Shown here: piece after piece, positions 51,904-61,139 of the stretch
How the letters are laid out: each line of letters opens with the position of its first letter
How positions within the stretch are numbered: the first letter of the stretch is position 1
NCBI GenBank assembly: GCA_947259095.1
Contig: CAMYLA010000002.1
Span: 1-64,000 of the forward strand
DNA: 64,000 nt
Source: an uncultured Acidimicrobiaceae bacterium
GTDB taxonomy: Bacteria > Actinomycetota > Acidimicrobiia > Acidimicrobiales > SZUA-35
Reading direction: 5' to 3'
Program-made: the position numbers and the translations under genes
Notes under the pieces: model-generated
What the model saw: only the letters and a program-made list of their open reading frames with translations
Databases searched by the model: none
What the model was told of the DNA's origin: nothing

Positions 51904-51958
51904 GGTGTTGAGACCGCCGCAACCGGATCACCGATCGTGACAGCCGACGGAGTACGCA

Positions 51959-52942
51959 TCAGGCAGCCTGCTCCATCGTGAGAACGATCTTGCCCGGCCC
52001 GTGACCGTGACCGAAGCGGTGGATGGCCTCGGCCGCTTCGCTCAGTGGGTAGGTGGCGTCGATCACCGGTCTCAGCTCGCCGTTCTCGATCAGCTCGGTC
52101 AGGGCCTGGAGGTTTTTGGTGCCGGCCTTGGCCACGTAGACCCGGATCTTCTGCCTCACGAACGGCGACATGACCATGGCGGCGGCGATGCGGCCGATCG
52201 GCCCCAGCACCCGGCCACCACCGTCGCCGCTGCACAGCACCAGCCTGCCTGCCGGCTCCAGGGCCCGGCGGCAGGCCCAAGCCGACGCGTCACCGGCGAT
52301 CTGGAAGATCACGTCGTAGCGCTCGCTGCGTTCTGTGAAGTCGTCCTTGGTGTAGTCGAGCACGTGATCGGCTCCGAGGGAGCGGACGAGCTCGGCTGAG
52401 TCGGGACCGCAGACCCCCGTCACCTCGGCCCCCATCGCCTTGGCGATCTGCACCGCAAAGGTCCCAACACCGCCGGCCGCGCCCACGATCAGCACGGTCT
52501 CCCCCGGCTGCAGTGCAGCCTCGTCCCGGAGGCCGAGGAGCGCGGTTGCGCCGGCGATCGGGACCGCAGCGGCTTCGGCGACACTCAGACCGGTTGGGGC
52601 CGGAGCCAGGTCGTCTTCGGTGGCCAAGGTGTACTCGGCGAAGGTCTCGCCGCACTCGCCGTACACCGCGTCGCCGGGCTTGAAGCGGGAGACGCCTGCC
52701 CCCACGGCCACGACCTCGCCGGCCATGTCGAGTCCCAACACCGGGTTCTTCGGCTTGCGAAGGCTCCTGGCGAAAAGCCGCATCACGAACGGATCGCCCC
52801 GCATGTCGTGCCAATCCCACGCCCCGACCGAGGCGGCGCCCACCCGCACCAGCAGCTCATCATCAGCAGGTGTCGGGCGGACGATGTCGGTGAACCGCAG
52901 CACCTCTGCCGAGCCGTATTCGTCTTGCACGATCGCTTTCAT
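51959..52942 (-). CDS. MDR-superfamily NAD(P)H quinone/alcohol oxidoreductase
   Basis: The 327-residue zinc-independent MDR protein starts KAIVQDEYGSAEVLRF. It has GLDMAGEVVAVGAGVSRFKPGDAVYG, a Rossmann motif GAAGGVGTFAVQIAKAMGAEVTGV, and SLGADHVLDYTKDDF. It lacks the structural-zinc Cys cluster, like quinone oxidoreductases. It is a close paralogue of the gene at 54479-55474. Confidence 0.9.
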   Translation of the reverse strand: MKAIVQDEYGSAEVLRFTDIVRPTPADDELLVRVGAASVGAWDWHDMRGDPFVMRLFARSLRKPKNPVLGLDMAGEVVAVGAGVSRFKPGDAVYGECGETFAEYTLATEDDLAPAPTGLSVAEAAAVPIAGATALLGLRDEAALQPGETVLIVGAAGGVGTFAVQIAKAMGAEVTGVCGPDSAELVRSLGADHVLDYTKDDFTERSERYDVIFQIAGDASAWACRRALEPAGRLVLCSGDGGGRVLGPIGRIAAAMVMSPFVRQKIRVYVAKAGTKNLQALTELIENGELRPVIDATYPLSEAAEAIHRFGHGHGPGKIVLTMEQAA

Positions 52943-52982
52943 CCCGCTCCTTTGGTCGGTGGGGGTGTCGGTACCGCTCCGG

Positions 52983-53521
52983 TCACGCCGTGATCGGGTT
53001 GAAACCTTTGACGATCAGCCAGACCGCCAGCACCATCTCGTTGATCGCCAGGGGTACGGCCAGGGCCACCAGGGTGGTTGAGAACGGGTCGCTCCCGAAC
53101 AGTCCCAGGAGGCCTGCGGTCAGCATCAGCGGTGCACCGAGGAGGCCCCGGGATCGGTGCTGACGAGGTCGACAATGGTTCCCGAGGCCACGTTCAGGAT
53201 CATCCCACTGGCCAGCAGCAGGCCTGCCCAGATGAAGGCGAACACCGTGCCCGTTGCCGCCAGGGTTGGCTCGCCCGGCTTCAACCGCTCGTGGAGAGCG
53301 AGGGCGAACGGGACCAGCGCAACGCTGAACCCGACCAGGGTGATCAAATTCCAGACGAAGATGGTGGCCTCGTTGTCGGCGAGAAAGGCCACCGATTCGC
53401 CGGGAGTGGGGTCGCCGGTGGAGTAGTCGGTCAGAAGGGTGGCGAACATGCCGAGACCGATCACGACTGTCGCCGCGGCCACGAATCCGGCAACCCCGCC
53501 GATTTTCTGTAGCTCTTTCAC
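52983..53521 (-). pseudogene. Chimeric, frameshifted membrane-protein gene
   Basis: From a GTG at 53521 a frame gives 131 residues with three helices (GFVAAATVVIGLGMFATLL, FVWNLITLVGFSVALVPF, TVFAFIWAGLLLASGMIL) and stops at 53126. In a second frame, from about 53150 to 52983, the DUF4386-like end follows (MLTAGLLGLFG, LAINEMVLAVWLIVKGF). The switch occurs in a CCCGGGG run. The first part ends at VSTDPG, a point where relatives continue for about 80 residues, so a deletion probably fused two different genes. The product is unlikely to be functional. Confidence 0.55.
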
Positions 53522-53531
53522 CCCTGGCCCC

Positions 53532-53824
53532 CTCTCGGGTCGAGCTCCTCGGCCCCCATTGTCTTTCGATCGGCGGCGGGCTCCCAGGGCCGGAGGTCCT
53601 CTGCTCGGTGTACCAGAACGGCACCGATGCGGCCAGGGCCAGCAGGAAACCCCAGCGGTGACCCAGCAGCATGCCGATGCTCCCGGCGATCTGCAGTGGG
53701 GCCAGGAAGAACGGGTCGGCCCAGGCCGAGCCCTGATTGAATGCGAAGTAGGCGATCGGAGGCTGCCCCAACACAGCAGCGACAAGGCGACCACGACGAC
53801 ACCCCAGACGATCTGAACGCTCAC
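53532..53824 (-). pseudogene. Remnant of a small membrane-protein gene
   Basis: A GTG at 53824 opens VQIVWGVVVVALSLLCWG, which then shifts frame near 53770. The rest continues as QPPIAYFAFNQGSAWADPFFLAPLQIAG, LLGHRWGFLLALAASVPFWY in another frame and runs without a proper end into the next remnant. The two pieces join well as one protein of about 90 residues. I cannot name the family. A base error in the run TGGGGCAGCC could explain the shift. Confidence 0.5.
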
Positions 53825-53849
53825 CCCATCGATCCCCTCAGCGGCGTGT

Positions 53850-54365
53850 CTAGCCGGCCCGGGCGCCCCGACCGGCGCCTCCCCGCACCAGTTCCCAAAG
53901 CGTCCGGTCATACCACCGCAGCAGCAGCACGCCTTGCACCACGGCGAGGCCAATATTCGTCAGCAGGTAGGGCCAGGCCAGGAACGGCAGCACCGCCAGC
54001 ACCCAGACCACGGAGGCGATCACCCCGACGTCGACCTGGCTCCGGCGGGCCAGGATGAGCAGTCCGACCACAACCTCGAAGATGATCACCAGACTCATGA
54101 ACACCTCGCCGTTCGGCATGAAGACATCGTCCATGAAGGTCTCGAGGAACCCGAACCACGCCCCGTCGGCGTAGCCGTCCAGCTCGTCGCTCCTCGGCAG
54201 GGTGTAGATGGCATTGAAGACCGCGGCCGCCAGATAGGCCAACCCGATGAAGGCCCGCCACAGGTTCCACCCCGTGCCACCGACCGGTCTCGACCCGGGG
54301 CGACCCCCGACCAGGTTCGAACCCTGCCTCGTCGGCGCTGCCTCGGTGGTCGTGAACTGGTTCAT
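53850..54365 (-). CDS. DoxX-like membrane protein
   Basis: The 171-residue protein has a polar N-terminus and four helices (NLWRAFIGLAYLAAAVFNAIYTL, VFMSLVIIFEVVVGLLIL, VGVIASVVWVLAVLPFLAWPYL, IGLAVVQGVLLLRWY). The first helix with FNAIYTLP and the later Glu resemble DoxX/SURF4-like proteins. The ATG at 54365 is favoured because the 23 residues before it look like shadow sequence. Function unknown. Confidence 0.72.
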   Translation of the reverse strand: MNQFTTTEAAPTRQGSNLVGGRPGSRPVGGTGWNLWRAFIGLAYLAAAVFNAIYTLPRSDELDGYADGAWFGFLETFMDDVFMPNGEVFMSLVIIFEVVVGLLILARRSQVDVGVIASVVWVLAVLPFLAWPYLLTNIGLAVVQGVLLLRWYDRTLWELVRGGAGRGARAG

Positions 54366-54478
54366 CTGCCTCGTCCAATCCCCCCAGGGCACGTCGACCG
54401 AGCACTGTCGGCCACACCCATCAGTCGAGCCCACAACCCGAGGTCGGGGCCAGGGTCTGAGGTCCCTGAAGCCATCGG

Positions 54479-55474
54479 TCAGCCAGACCGGTCGGGGAAC
54501 TCGATCACGGCCCTCCCCCGGCCATGGCCTTCGACCAGTCCGGCGATGGCCTGGGGCGCGTCACTCAGCGGAGAGATTGCGGTCACGGTCGGGGTGAGGT
54601 CTCCGGCTTCGACGCCGGCCTCGAGTGCGAGGAGATCCTCGTGGCCTCTCGACGGGATCAAGGCCACCAGCCGCTGGTCGATGAACAACGACCAGACCGT
54701 GGCCCGGAGCCACCGACCGAGCGCCTTGGACCAGCTCTGTTGAGACGCCGGGATGGCCGACTGACCGACCATCACGAGGGTGCCGCCTGGCCGCAACGCG
54801 CCACGCAGCTCCGACAGCGACCGGTTCCCCGCCATGTCGACGATGACGTCAAAGCGTGCACCGCCTTCGACGAAATCGGCCCGGGTGTAGTCGATGGTCT
54901 GATCGGCTCCCAGGGACCGCACCAGTTCCACATTGTCGGTGCTGCACACCCCGGTCACGTTGGCCCCCTTGGCCTTTGCCAACTGAACGGCGTACGAGCC
55001 AACCCCGCCCGAGGCGCCGACGATCAAGACATCGTGGCCGTCGGTGACCCGTCCTTTTCGCAAGGCCTGCAACGCAGCGAAACCGGCGATGGCGATGGTG
55101 GCCGCCTCGGCAAACGACACCTTTGCCGGTTTCGGCGCCAATGCATCCTCGCCGACGGCAACGTATTGGGCCAGCGCCCCGGTCGACCAGCCGAACACCG
55201 CGTCACCGGGTTGGAATCGGGTGACGTTCTCGCCAACCACCTCGACCTCACCGGCGAAGTCCAGACCGGCGATGTGGGCTTTCGGTTCACGGGCCCCAGC
55301 GACCAGCCGCCCGATCGACCGCATCGGGGCCGGCAGATCCCATCGGTACACCTGCGCCGACGCGGCCCGAACCCGGACCAACGCCTCGTCGTCCCCGACA
55401 TCGGGCGCCCTGACGTCTTCGATGCGCACGGCGCCGTCCGCCGAGACGTACCGATCCTGAACGATGGCCTTCAT
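54479..55474 (-). CDS. MDR-superfamily NAD(P)-dependent oxidoreductase (second copy)
   Basis: The 331-residue protein is a paralogue of the gene at 51959. It has KAIVQDRYVSADG, GLDFAGEVEVVGENVTRFQPGDAVFG, GASGGVGSYAVQLAKAKGANVTGV and SLGADQTIDYTRADF. The two copies flank the decayed region between 52.98 and 53.83 kb, which suggests a former duplication that included the intervening genes. The substrate is unknown. Confidence 0.9.
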   Translation of the reverse strand: MKAIVQDRYVSADGAVRIEDVRAPDVGDDEALVRVRAASAQVYRWDLPAPMRSIGRLVAGAREPKAHIAGLDFAGEVEVVGENVTRFQPGDAVFGWSTGALAQYVAVGEDALAPKPAKVSFAEAATIAIAGFAALQALRKGRVTDGHDVLIVGASGGVGSYAVQLAKAKGANVTGVCSTDNVELVRSLGADQTIDYTRADFVEGGARFDVIVDMAGNRSLSELRGALRPGGTLVMVGQSAIPASQQSWSKALGRWLRATVWSLFIDQRLVALIPSRGHEDLLALEAGVEAGDLTPTVTAISPLSDAPQAIAGLVEGHGRGRAVIEFPDRSG

Positions 55475-55704
55475 CGTGTCGAACCCTCAACTCCCCCGCC
55501 TGCGATCACGCAGTTCCAGCATCGACCGGACCCGGGATCGTGCCATAGAGCCCAACGTCCCCATCCCGATCTCGACCACCGCTCGCTCGCCAAGCGCCAC
55601 CTGGCGCCGCCGGTCCGGCCCAGATCACCGCCGCCCGGTGTCCCGGCCGGGACGCTGGGGCCTTCGGCCCTAGCGAGGTTTCGTCCGGCGGGCGAAGGTG
55701 GAGT

Positions 55705-56844
55705 ATGGAAGAGCGGACCGGAACCGTCCGGCTGGCCCGGTTCGGGTCCGTGGAAGTCTTCATCCATTGGTCGTGGATGATCATCGCCACGCTGCTGACC
55801 CTGGGATTCTGGGGCCAGTTGACGACGGCGAACGAGGATCTCGGTGAGGCTCGAGCCTGGCTCTTGGCCGTGACCGGGAGCGTGGTGTTCTTCGCCTCGG
55901 TGCTCATCCACGAGTTGGCCCACGCCTTCATGGCCATCGCCCGCGGCATCGAGGTCAAGGGCATCACCCTCTACCTGTTCGGCGGCGCCACCGAGGCCGA
56001 TGCCTCGAGCCGGACTGCGGGTGACGAGTTTGTCATCGCCATCGTCGGGCCGCTCACCAGCCTCGCCATCGCCGCCGTCCTGGGGGGAGCGTGGGCTCTG
56101 CTGGAGTCGAGCGATGCTGCGCTGGCCGGCCTCGTCGGCTACCTGGCCTTTGTGAACGTCATTCTGGCCGTGTTCAACCTGGTCCCCGGTCTGCCTCTCG
56201 ACGGTGGGCGGGTGATGCGGGCCACGATCTGGGCCGTCACCGGCGACTTCGCCAAGGCCACTCGCGTGGCCGGCTCGGCCGGGGTGGCGGTCGGCTATCT
56301 GCTGATCGGGGCCGGCCTGGTGGAGCTGTGGACGGGCAACGTCGGCGGCCTCTGGTTCGCGGCGATCGGGTGGATGATCTCGTCGGCCGCTCGCCGGACC
56401 GTCGAGCAGGAACAGCTGCGCGATGCCTTCGCAGGGCAGACCGCGGCCGACGTCATGACCTCCCCCCTGCTGACCGTCCCGGCCGACGAACCGCTGACGG
56501 TCACCGTGCGGGAGCGTTTCGCCCGCCAGTCCCCCACCGTGTTCCCGGTGGTCGACGGGGACCGTCTGATCGGCACCATCGGCGTTGCGGCGGTCCAGGG
56601 CATGGACCCCGACCAGGTCGCGACCCTGACCGCAGGAGAGCTGGCCAGATCCGTCGACCCCGAGCTGCTGGTCGAGCCCGACCGGCCGATGAACGAGGTG
56701 GTGGCCCTGCTGGCAGGGTCCGGTGGTGGGACCAGGGTCCTGGTGGTCGAGGGAGGGCGGCCGATCGGGATCATCTCACCCCGTGACATCGTTCGCCGCA
56801 GCCTCCTGGCCGAACTGTTGGATCCGCCACTGCAATCGGGCTGA
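55705..56844 (+). CDS. Site-2 protease (M50) with two CBS domains
   Basis: The 379-residue membrane metalloprotease has the zinc motif HELAHAFMA in an early helix and the second motif LVPGLPLDGGRVMRA in a later one. A cytosolic CBS pair occupies residues about 245-370 (AADVMTSPLLTVPADEPLTV and MNEVVALLAGSGG, GIISPRDIV). Members cut membrane-embedded substrates such as anti-sigma factors; CBS may tune this by nucleotide binding. The actual substrate is unknown. Confidence 0.92.
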   Translation: MEERTGTVRLARFGSVEVFIHWSWMIIATLLTLGFWGQLTTANEDLGEARAWLLAVTGSVVFFASVLIHELAHAFMAIARGIEVKGITLYLFGGATEADASSRTAGDEFVIAIVGPLTSLAIAAVLGGAWALLESSDAALAGLVGYLAFVNVILAVFNLVPGLPLDGGRVMRATIWAVTGDFAKATRVAGSAGVAVGYLLIGAGLVELWTGNVGGLWFAAIGWMISSAARRTVEQEQLRDAFAGQTAADVMTSPLLTVPADEPLTVTVRERFARQSPTVFPVVDGDRLIGTIGVAAVQGMDPDQVATLTAGELARSVDPELLVEPDRPMNEVVALLAGSGGGTRVLVVEGGRPIGIISPRDIVRRSLLAELLDPPLQSG

Positions 56845-56862
56845 GCTCAACCCATGGCGGCG

Positions 56863-57540
56863 CTAGGACGGAACGTCGGTCCTGCTGCCGCCTCCAACCA
56901 AGACCTGCAACACACGGTTGGTCCCTGTCAGGTGCCGACGGAGCTCGTCGGCGGCGCCGTCCGCCTGGCCGGATATGGCCAGCTCCTTCAGTGTTCGGTG
57001 CCTCTCTGCGGTGTTGTAGTCGTCAGGTCTCGACGGCACGCCGATGCTGATCATCAGCCCGGCCCGGTCGGCCAGCATCGTTGCCATCCGCTGCAGCCAG
57101 TTGGAATCACAGTTCGAGATCAGCGCACGGTGGAACGCGGCGTGGTCGCTGGGCGGAGCGACACGCTCGACCCGCAGCGCCTGCCACGCCGCCTCGACCC
57201 GCTCGCGGTAGGCGTCATCGGCGTTCTGCACCGCTCGTTCCAACGCAACCGGTTCCAACATCAATCGCAGCTCGTAGATCTCGTTCGCCTCGTGCAGGTC
57301 GACTTCGGCCACCCGGGCCTTGCCGTGCGACTGCAGCACCACCAGCCCGTCCGAGGCAAGATTGCGCAGCGCCTCCCGGAGCGGTGTGGCCGACAGCCCC
57401 AGCTGCTCGGCCAGGGTTGAGATGACCAGCGGATCGCCGGGGCCGAACTCGCCGGCCAGGATGGCTTCACGAAGTCGCTGATCGGCCCACTCGGTCAGGG
57501 TGGGCGGCTGATCGCCTCGGAGCGACGGGGTGTTGGTCAT
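56863..57540 (-). CDS. GntR-family regulator with FCD domain
   Basis: The 225-residue protein has an N-terminal winged helix (ADQRLREAILAGEFGPGDPL, STLAEQLGLSATPLREALRNLASDGLV) and an all-helical FCD ligand domain (LHEANEIYELRLMLEPVALERA, HRALISNCDSNWLQRM with metal-binding His and Asp/Asn). The ATG at 57540 is chosen over 57573 because the extra residues are not conserved-looking. It faces the catabolic cluster across a palindrome, which suggests that it represses the cluster until a carboxylate metabolite binds. Confidence 0.92.
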   Translation of the reverse strand: MTNTPSLRGDQPPTLTEWADQRLREAILAGEFGPGDPLVISTLAEQLGLSATPLREALRNLASDGLVVLQSHGKARVAEVDLHEANEIYELRLMLEPVALERAVQNADDAYRERVEAAWQALRVERVAPPSDHAAFHRALISNCDSNWLQRMATMLADRAGLMISIGVPSRPDDYNTAERHRTLKELAISGQADGAADELRRHLTGTNRVLQVLVGGGSRTDVPS

Positions 57541-57579
57541 GGGGCCAGTGTGGCAGCGATCGGGCTTTGACATGTACTA

Positions 57580-57597
57580 TAGATCATATATGATCTA
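57580..57597. promoter_or_regulatory. Perfect 18-bp palindrome, candidate GntR operator
   Basis: TAGATCATATATGATCTA is a perfect inverted repeat 40 bp upstream of the regulator gene, in AT-rich DNA that stands out from the GC-rich surroundings. Palindromic sites in the shared intergenic region are typical of FCD-type regulators. Confidence 0.7.
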
Positions 57598-57609
57598 CAC
57601 CTAGCGAGG

Positions 57610-57700
57610 ATATTCGGTCGAGACATTTTGTCGAGATATTCGGTCGAGATACGTGGTCGAGATATTCGGTCGAGATATCTAGTCGAGGCCGCTCATCGAG
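57610..57700. repeat. Seven-unit 13-bp tandem array
   Basis: Seven 13-bp units follow without gap, each ending in TCGAG. Three are identical (ATATTCGGTCGAG at 57610, 57636 and 57662). They alternate with the variants ACATTTTGTCGAG, ATACGTGGTCGAG and ATATCTAGTCGAG, and a last degenerate unit is GCCGCTCATCGAG. The array lies between the palindrome and the start of the dioxygenase gene, where its promoter should be. Confidence 0.85.
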
Positions 57701-57725
57701 ACCCCAGTGAGAAAGTGAGTGCCCC

Positions 57726-58679
57726 ATGGCTCTGAACGGACTGCTCGACATCGAGCTCGGTGTCCCCAACCCGGACGACCTCATGGACTTCTGGGAGCGA
57801 CAAGGCATGATCCGCACCGCCGATGGGGTGCTCGGCACCGCAGATCGTGACGTGCAACTGCGGGTGACCGAAGCCGGCTACCGACACATGTCGGAGCTCC
57901 ACATGAGCTGCGAATCCGAACAGGACCTGACCGACATCGCCGGCCGGATCGCCGACCTGGGTGTCGAGTCGCAGGTTGTCGACACCCGGCTCACCTGTGT
58001 CGATCCTGTCTTCCACCATCGAGTGGTGATCGACGTGACCGCACCACATCCGCTCACCCCGAGCCAGCACCGGGCCTGGAACCACGCCGGTGAACAGACA
58101 CGGACGAACGCACGGGCCGATGCGGTGACCGAGGAGGCACCACGACCCCCACGGCGACTGGGCCACGTCGTGCTCGGCACACCGGATCCGGCAAAGGCCT
58201 ACGCCTTTTTCTTCGACGGACTCGGCTTCAAGGTTTCCGACCAGATCCTCAAGGGGATCGCCACCTTCGGCCGGATCGAACAGGACCATCACAACCTGCT
58301 GATCCATCCCGGCCCGACCTCGTACATCAATCACTATGCGATGGAGATGGATGACATCGACGCCGTCGGCAAGGCCGGCCAGGCGGTGGTTGGCGAGCGT
58401 GAGGATGCCAGCGTTGTCGGCGTCGGCCGCCATTACCTCGGCTCGAACGTCTTCTGGTATCTCACCGATCCGTCTGGGACGATGTTCGAGTTCTTCTCCG
58501 ACATCGACCAGATCATCGACGACGACGCCTGGGAGCGCGATCACTGCCGACGGGACTGGGGCGGCGCCGACGGGCCGGCACCGCTCGGTGTGTGGGGGCC
58601 GCCGGAGCCCGAGGTCTTCTTCAACCCGGTGGACCTGCCCGAGATCGGGGCGGCCAGGGAAGCGCTGGGACTGGACTGA
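57726..58679 (+). CDS. Two-domain VOC (extradiol dioxygenase-like) protein
   Basis: The 317-residue protein has two VOC modules. The N-terminal one is LDIELGVPNPDDLMDFWERQGM; the C-terminal one carries the likely metal ligands LGHVVLGTPD (His), YINHYAMEM (His) and GTMFEFFSD (Glu). This is the pattern of type I extradiol ring-cleaving dioxygenases such as BphC, although the typical catalytic His/Tyr set cannot be fully confirmed. It is the first gene of the cluster. Confidence 0.85.
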   Translation: MALNGLLDIELGVPNPDDLMDFWERQGMIRTADGVLGTADRDVQLRVTEAGYRHMSELHMSCESEQDLTDIAGRIADLGVESQVVDTRLTCVDPVFHHRVVIDVTAPHPLTPSQHRAWNHAGEQTRTNARADAVTEEAPRPPRRLGHVVLGTPDPAKAYAFFFDGLGFKVSDQILKGIATFGRIEQDHHNLLIHPGPTSYINHYAMEMDDIDAVGKAGQAVVGEREDASVVGVGRHYLGSNVFWYLTDPSGTMFEFFSDIDQIIDDDAWERDHCRRDWGGADGPAPLGVWGPPEPEVFFNPVDLPEIGAAREALGLD

Positions 58680-58686
58680 CCAGGAC

Positions 58687-59466
58687 ATGGACCTTGGTCT
58701 CAGCGGACGCTCGGCAATCCTGATGGCATCGAGCCGCGGCCTCGGCCGGGCCTGTGCCGAGAGCCTGGCCCGGGAAGGTGTGCATGTGGTCATCAACGGC
58801 CGCACCGATGCCGACGTGAACCAGGCCTGCGACGAACTCGCCGGCTCCCACGGCGTCAACGCAACCCCGGTCGTCGGTGACGCCACGACGAGCGCGGTGC
58901 ACGATGCACTGCTCGAGGCTTGCCAACGACCAGACATCGTCCTGCTCAACGGTGGAGGCCCGCCGCCGACCGCCTTCGATGACATCGATGCTGCGATGTG
59001 GAAGGACACGTTGCAGGCCACGATGGTGTCGCCGTTGCTTTTTGTGCAGCGGGTCATCGGTGGCATGCAGGAGCGGCGGTTCGGCAGGATCGTGGCGATC
59101 TCGTCGGCCATGGTCAAGTCGCCGAGCCCGATCATGAGCATGTCGCACGGGCCGCGACTGGGCCTGACCGGTGTGCTCAAGGGGTTGTCGAAATCGGCGG
59201 TTGCCCACAACGTCACCATCAACACCATGTTGCCGGAGCGGTTCGACACCGGCCGCCAGGAACAGATGGCCCACGTCGTCATGAAAGCCCGTGGCGTGAC
59301 CTACGAGGAGGCAAGAGCCCAGCAGGTTGCGAGCATCAACGCCGGCCGACTGGGGAGGCCGTCGGAGTTCGGCGACACCTTCGCCTTCCTGTGCTCGGCT
59401 CAAGCCGGCTACATGAGCGGCCAGGCGATCCAGCTCGACGGCGGCAGCTACGTTGGTCTCTTCTAG
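58687..59466 (+). CDS. SDR-family oxidoreductase lacking canonical Tyr
   Basis: The 259-residue Rossmann protein has ASSRGLGRACAESLA, LLNGGGPPP and IVAISSAMVKSPSP, but SHGPRLGLTGVLKGLSK stands where YxxxK is expected. This is the variant seen in a branch of FabG-like proteins that read SNAxRxxLxG, in which activity is uncertain. The end is the usual QAIQLDGG. The stop overlaps the next gene's GTG by one base. Confidence 0.88.
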   Translation: MDLGLSGRSAILMASSRGLGRACAESLAREGVHVVINGRTDADVNQACDELAGSHGVNATPVVGDATTSAVHDALLEACQRPDIVLLNGGGPPPTAFDDIDAAMWKDTLQATMVSPLLFVQRVIGGMQERRFGRIVAISSAMVKSPSPIMSMSHGPRLGLTGVLKGLSKSAVAHNVTINTMLPERFDTGRQEQMAHVVMKARGVTYEEARAQQVASINAGRLGRPSEFGDTFAFLCSAQAGYMSGQAIQLDGGSYVGLF

Positions 59467-61118
59467 TGAGCGAGTCGGTTGACGTCGTCATCGCCGGGGC
59501 CGGACCAACCGGACTGACGGCCGCCCATCTGTGCCACCGGTTGGGCCTGTCGGCGATCGTGGTCGAGCGCCGGGAAGGTCCCCGGCGGGCGCCGGCGGCA
59601 CATGCGGTCAATGCCAGAACCTTCGAGATCTGGCGTCAGGCCGGCGTCGACATGGGCCCCATCCTCGACGCCGCTCTGCCACCTGACGAGGCCGACATGG
59701 TCCGCTGGGTGACAAAGCTGGGCGGCGACGTCATCGGGAGTTTGCCATACGAACGCCAGGGCGACGAGATGCTGGCCATCACACCGACGCCGCTGCGCAA
59801 CCTCAGCCAGCACCGGCTCGAACCGTTGCTGCTGGCGGCCGAGTTCGACGTTCGATACGGCCACGTTTGGGTCGGGGCGGTCGAAACCGACAACGGCGTC
59901 GAGATCGAGGTCGAGGGCCCGGAGGGGCCATACCGGCTTGGCGCCAAGTACCTGTTGGGAGCGGACGGGGCCGCCAGCGCGGTTCGCCGTTGGGCCGGCA
60001 TCGACATGATCGGGCCCCGTACGTTGCAGTCGAGCGTCATGGTCCACATCGGTGCCGACTTCCGAGCCGTCGTCGACAAACACGCCGGCGTGCTCCACTG
60101 GGTGGTCGACCCCGCCGCCGGCGGCACGTTCATTTCCCATGGCGCCGATCGGGAGTGGGTCTACAACCACCCGTGGGATCCCGAGACCCAACCGATCGAG
60201 ACATTCGACGACGAGTCCTGCTCGGCCCTCGTCCGTGCGGCGCTTGCCGATCCCGACGTCGACTTCGACATTCTCGGCGCCTCCACCTGGCACATGAGCG
60301 CCCAGATCGCCGAGCGATACCGACACGGTCGGACCTTCCTGATCGGTGACGCAGCCCATCGATTCCCGCCGACCGGCGGGTTGGGTCTCAATACCGGGGC
60401 GGCCGACGTGCACAACCTGGTGTGGAAGTTGGCCGGCGTCGAAGCCGGGTGGCTGGCGCCGGAGATGCTCGACACCTACGAGACCGAGCGCAAGCCGGTT
60501 GCCAGGTTCAACTGCGACCAGTCGATGCTCAACGCCATGAAGATGACCGAGATCCCCGCCGCCTTCGGCTTCGTCGACGATGTCGCCCTGTCCACCGAGG
60601 CAATGCAGGCCACACTTGCCGATCCGCAACGTCGAGCAGCGGTCCAGGCCGCCATCGCCAATCAGGCCACCCACTTCGATCTGCTGGGCCTACAGCTCGG
60701 TCACAGCTACGACGGGCCGCTCGTCATCCCCGACGGGAGCGAACCCATCGTGCTCGACGAGCCGGCCCGCGACTACGAACCATCGACTCGTCCCGGTGGC
60801 CGCCTGCCCCACGGCTGGATCGGCGACGGCCGTTCGACGCTCGACCTGATCGACCCCGAGATCCCGACCATCCTGGTTCGAGAAGGCCACGAGGTCCAGG
60901 CCGCCGAACCGGGCTCACCAGTGCCGTTCGCCGCCGTCGCATGTCCGGCCCGTGTGTGGGACGAGACCTTCGGGCTCGGCCCCGGCACCTGCTTGATCGT
61001 GCGGCCAGACCAACACGTGGCGTACCGAGGCCCCGCCGGCGACGCCCTCACGGCACTGCAACAGTGCTTTGCCCCCATCCCTCCGGTAAGTCCGGGCGAG
61101 CCACGGTCTCGATGTTGA
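59466..61118 (+). CDS. FAD-dependent aromatic hydroxylase (phenol/3-HPP hydroxylase-like)
   Basis: The 550-residue flavoprotein monooxygenase has the dinucleotide motif VVIAGAGPTGLTAAH, the DG motif LLGADGAASAVRR and the GD motif FLIGDAAHRFPPTGGLGLNTG. A C-terminal thioredoxin-like domain follows (TILVREGHE, LIVRPDQHVAYRG). Such enzymes put hydroxyl groups on aromatic rings before extradiol cleavage, which suits the dioxygenase gene two positions upstream. The GTG at 59466 overlaps the SDR stop. Confidence 0.92.
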   Translation: MSESVDVVIAGAGPTGLTAAHLCHRLGLSAIVVERREGPRRAPAAHAVNARTFEIWRQAGVDMGPILDAALPPDEADMVRWVTKLGGDVIGSLPYERQGDEMLAITPTPLRNLSQHRLEPLLLAAEFDVRYGHVWVGAVETDNGVEIEVEGPEGPYRLGAKYLLGADGAASAVRRWAGIDMIGPRTLQSSVMVHIGADFRAVVDKHAGVLHWVVDPAAGGTFISHGADREWVYNHPWDPETQPIETFDDESCSALVRAALADPDVDFDILGASTWHMSAQIAERYRHGRTFLIGDAAHRFPPTGGLGLNTGAADVHNLVWKLAGVEAGWLAPEMLDTYETERKPVARFNCDQSMLNAMKMTEIPAAFGFVDDVALSTEAMQATLADPQRRAAVQAAIANQATHFDLLGLQLGHSYDGPLVIPDGSEPIVLDEPARDYEPSTRPGGRLPHGWIGDGRSTLDLIDPEIPTILVREGHEVQAAEPGSPVPFAAVACPARVWDETFGLGPGTCLIVRPDQHVAYRGPAGDALTALQQCFAPIPPVSPGEPRSRC

Positions 61119-61139
61119 GTTGACCGGCCATCATGGCGG

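Noticed and set aside
52983-53774. A single 263-residue open frame across the decayed region
   Set aside because: Its middle part is Arg-rich shadow of the real frame; only its two ends look like protein.
58687-59466. SDR without the catalytic Tyr as a dead enzyme
   Set aside because: A known branch of SDR proteins has Ser-Asn or similar at this place, so the change is not proof of decay.
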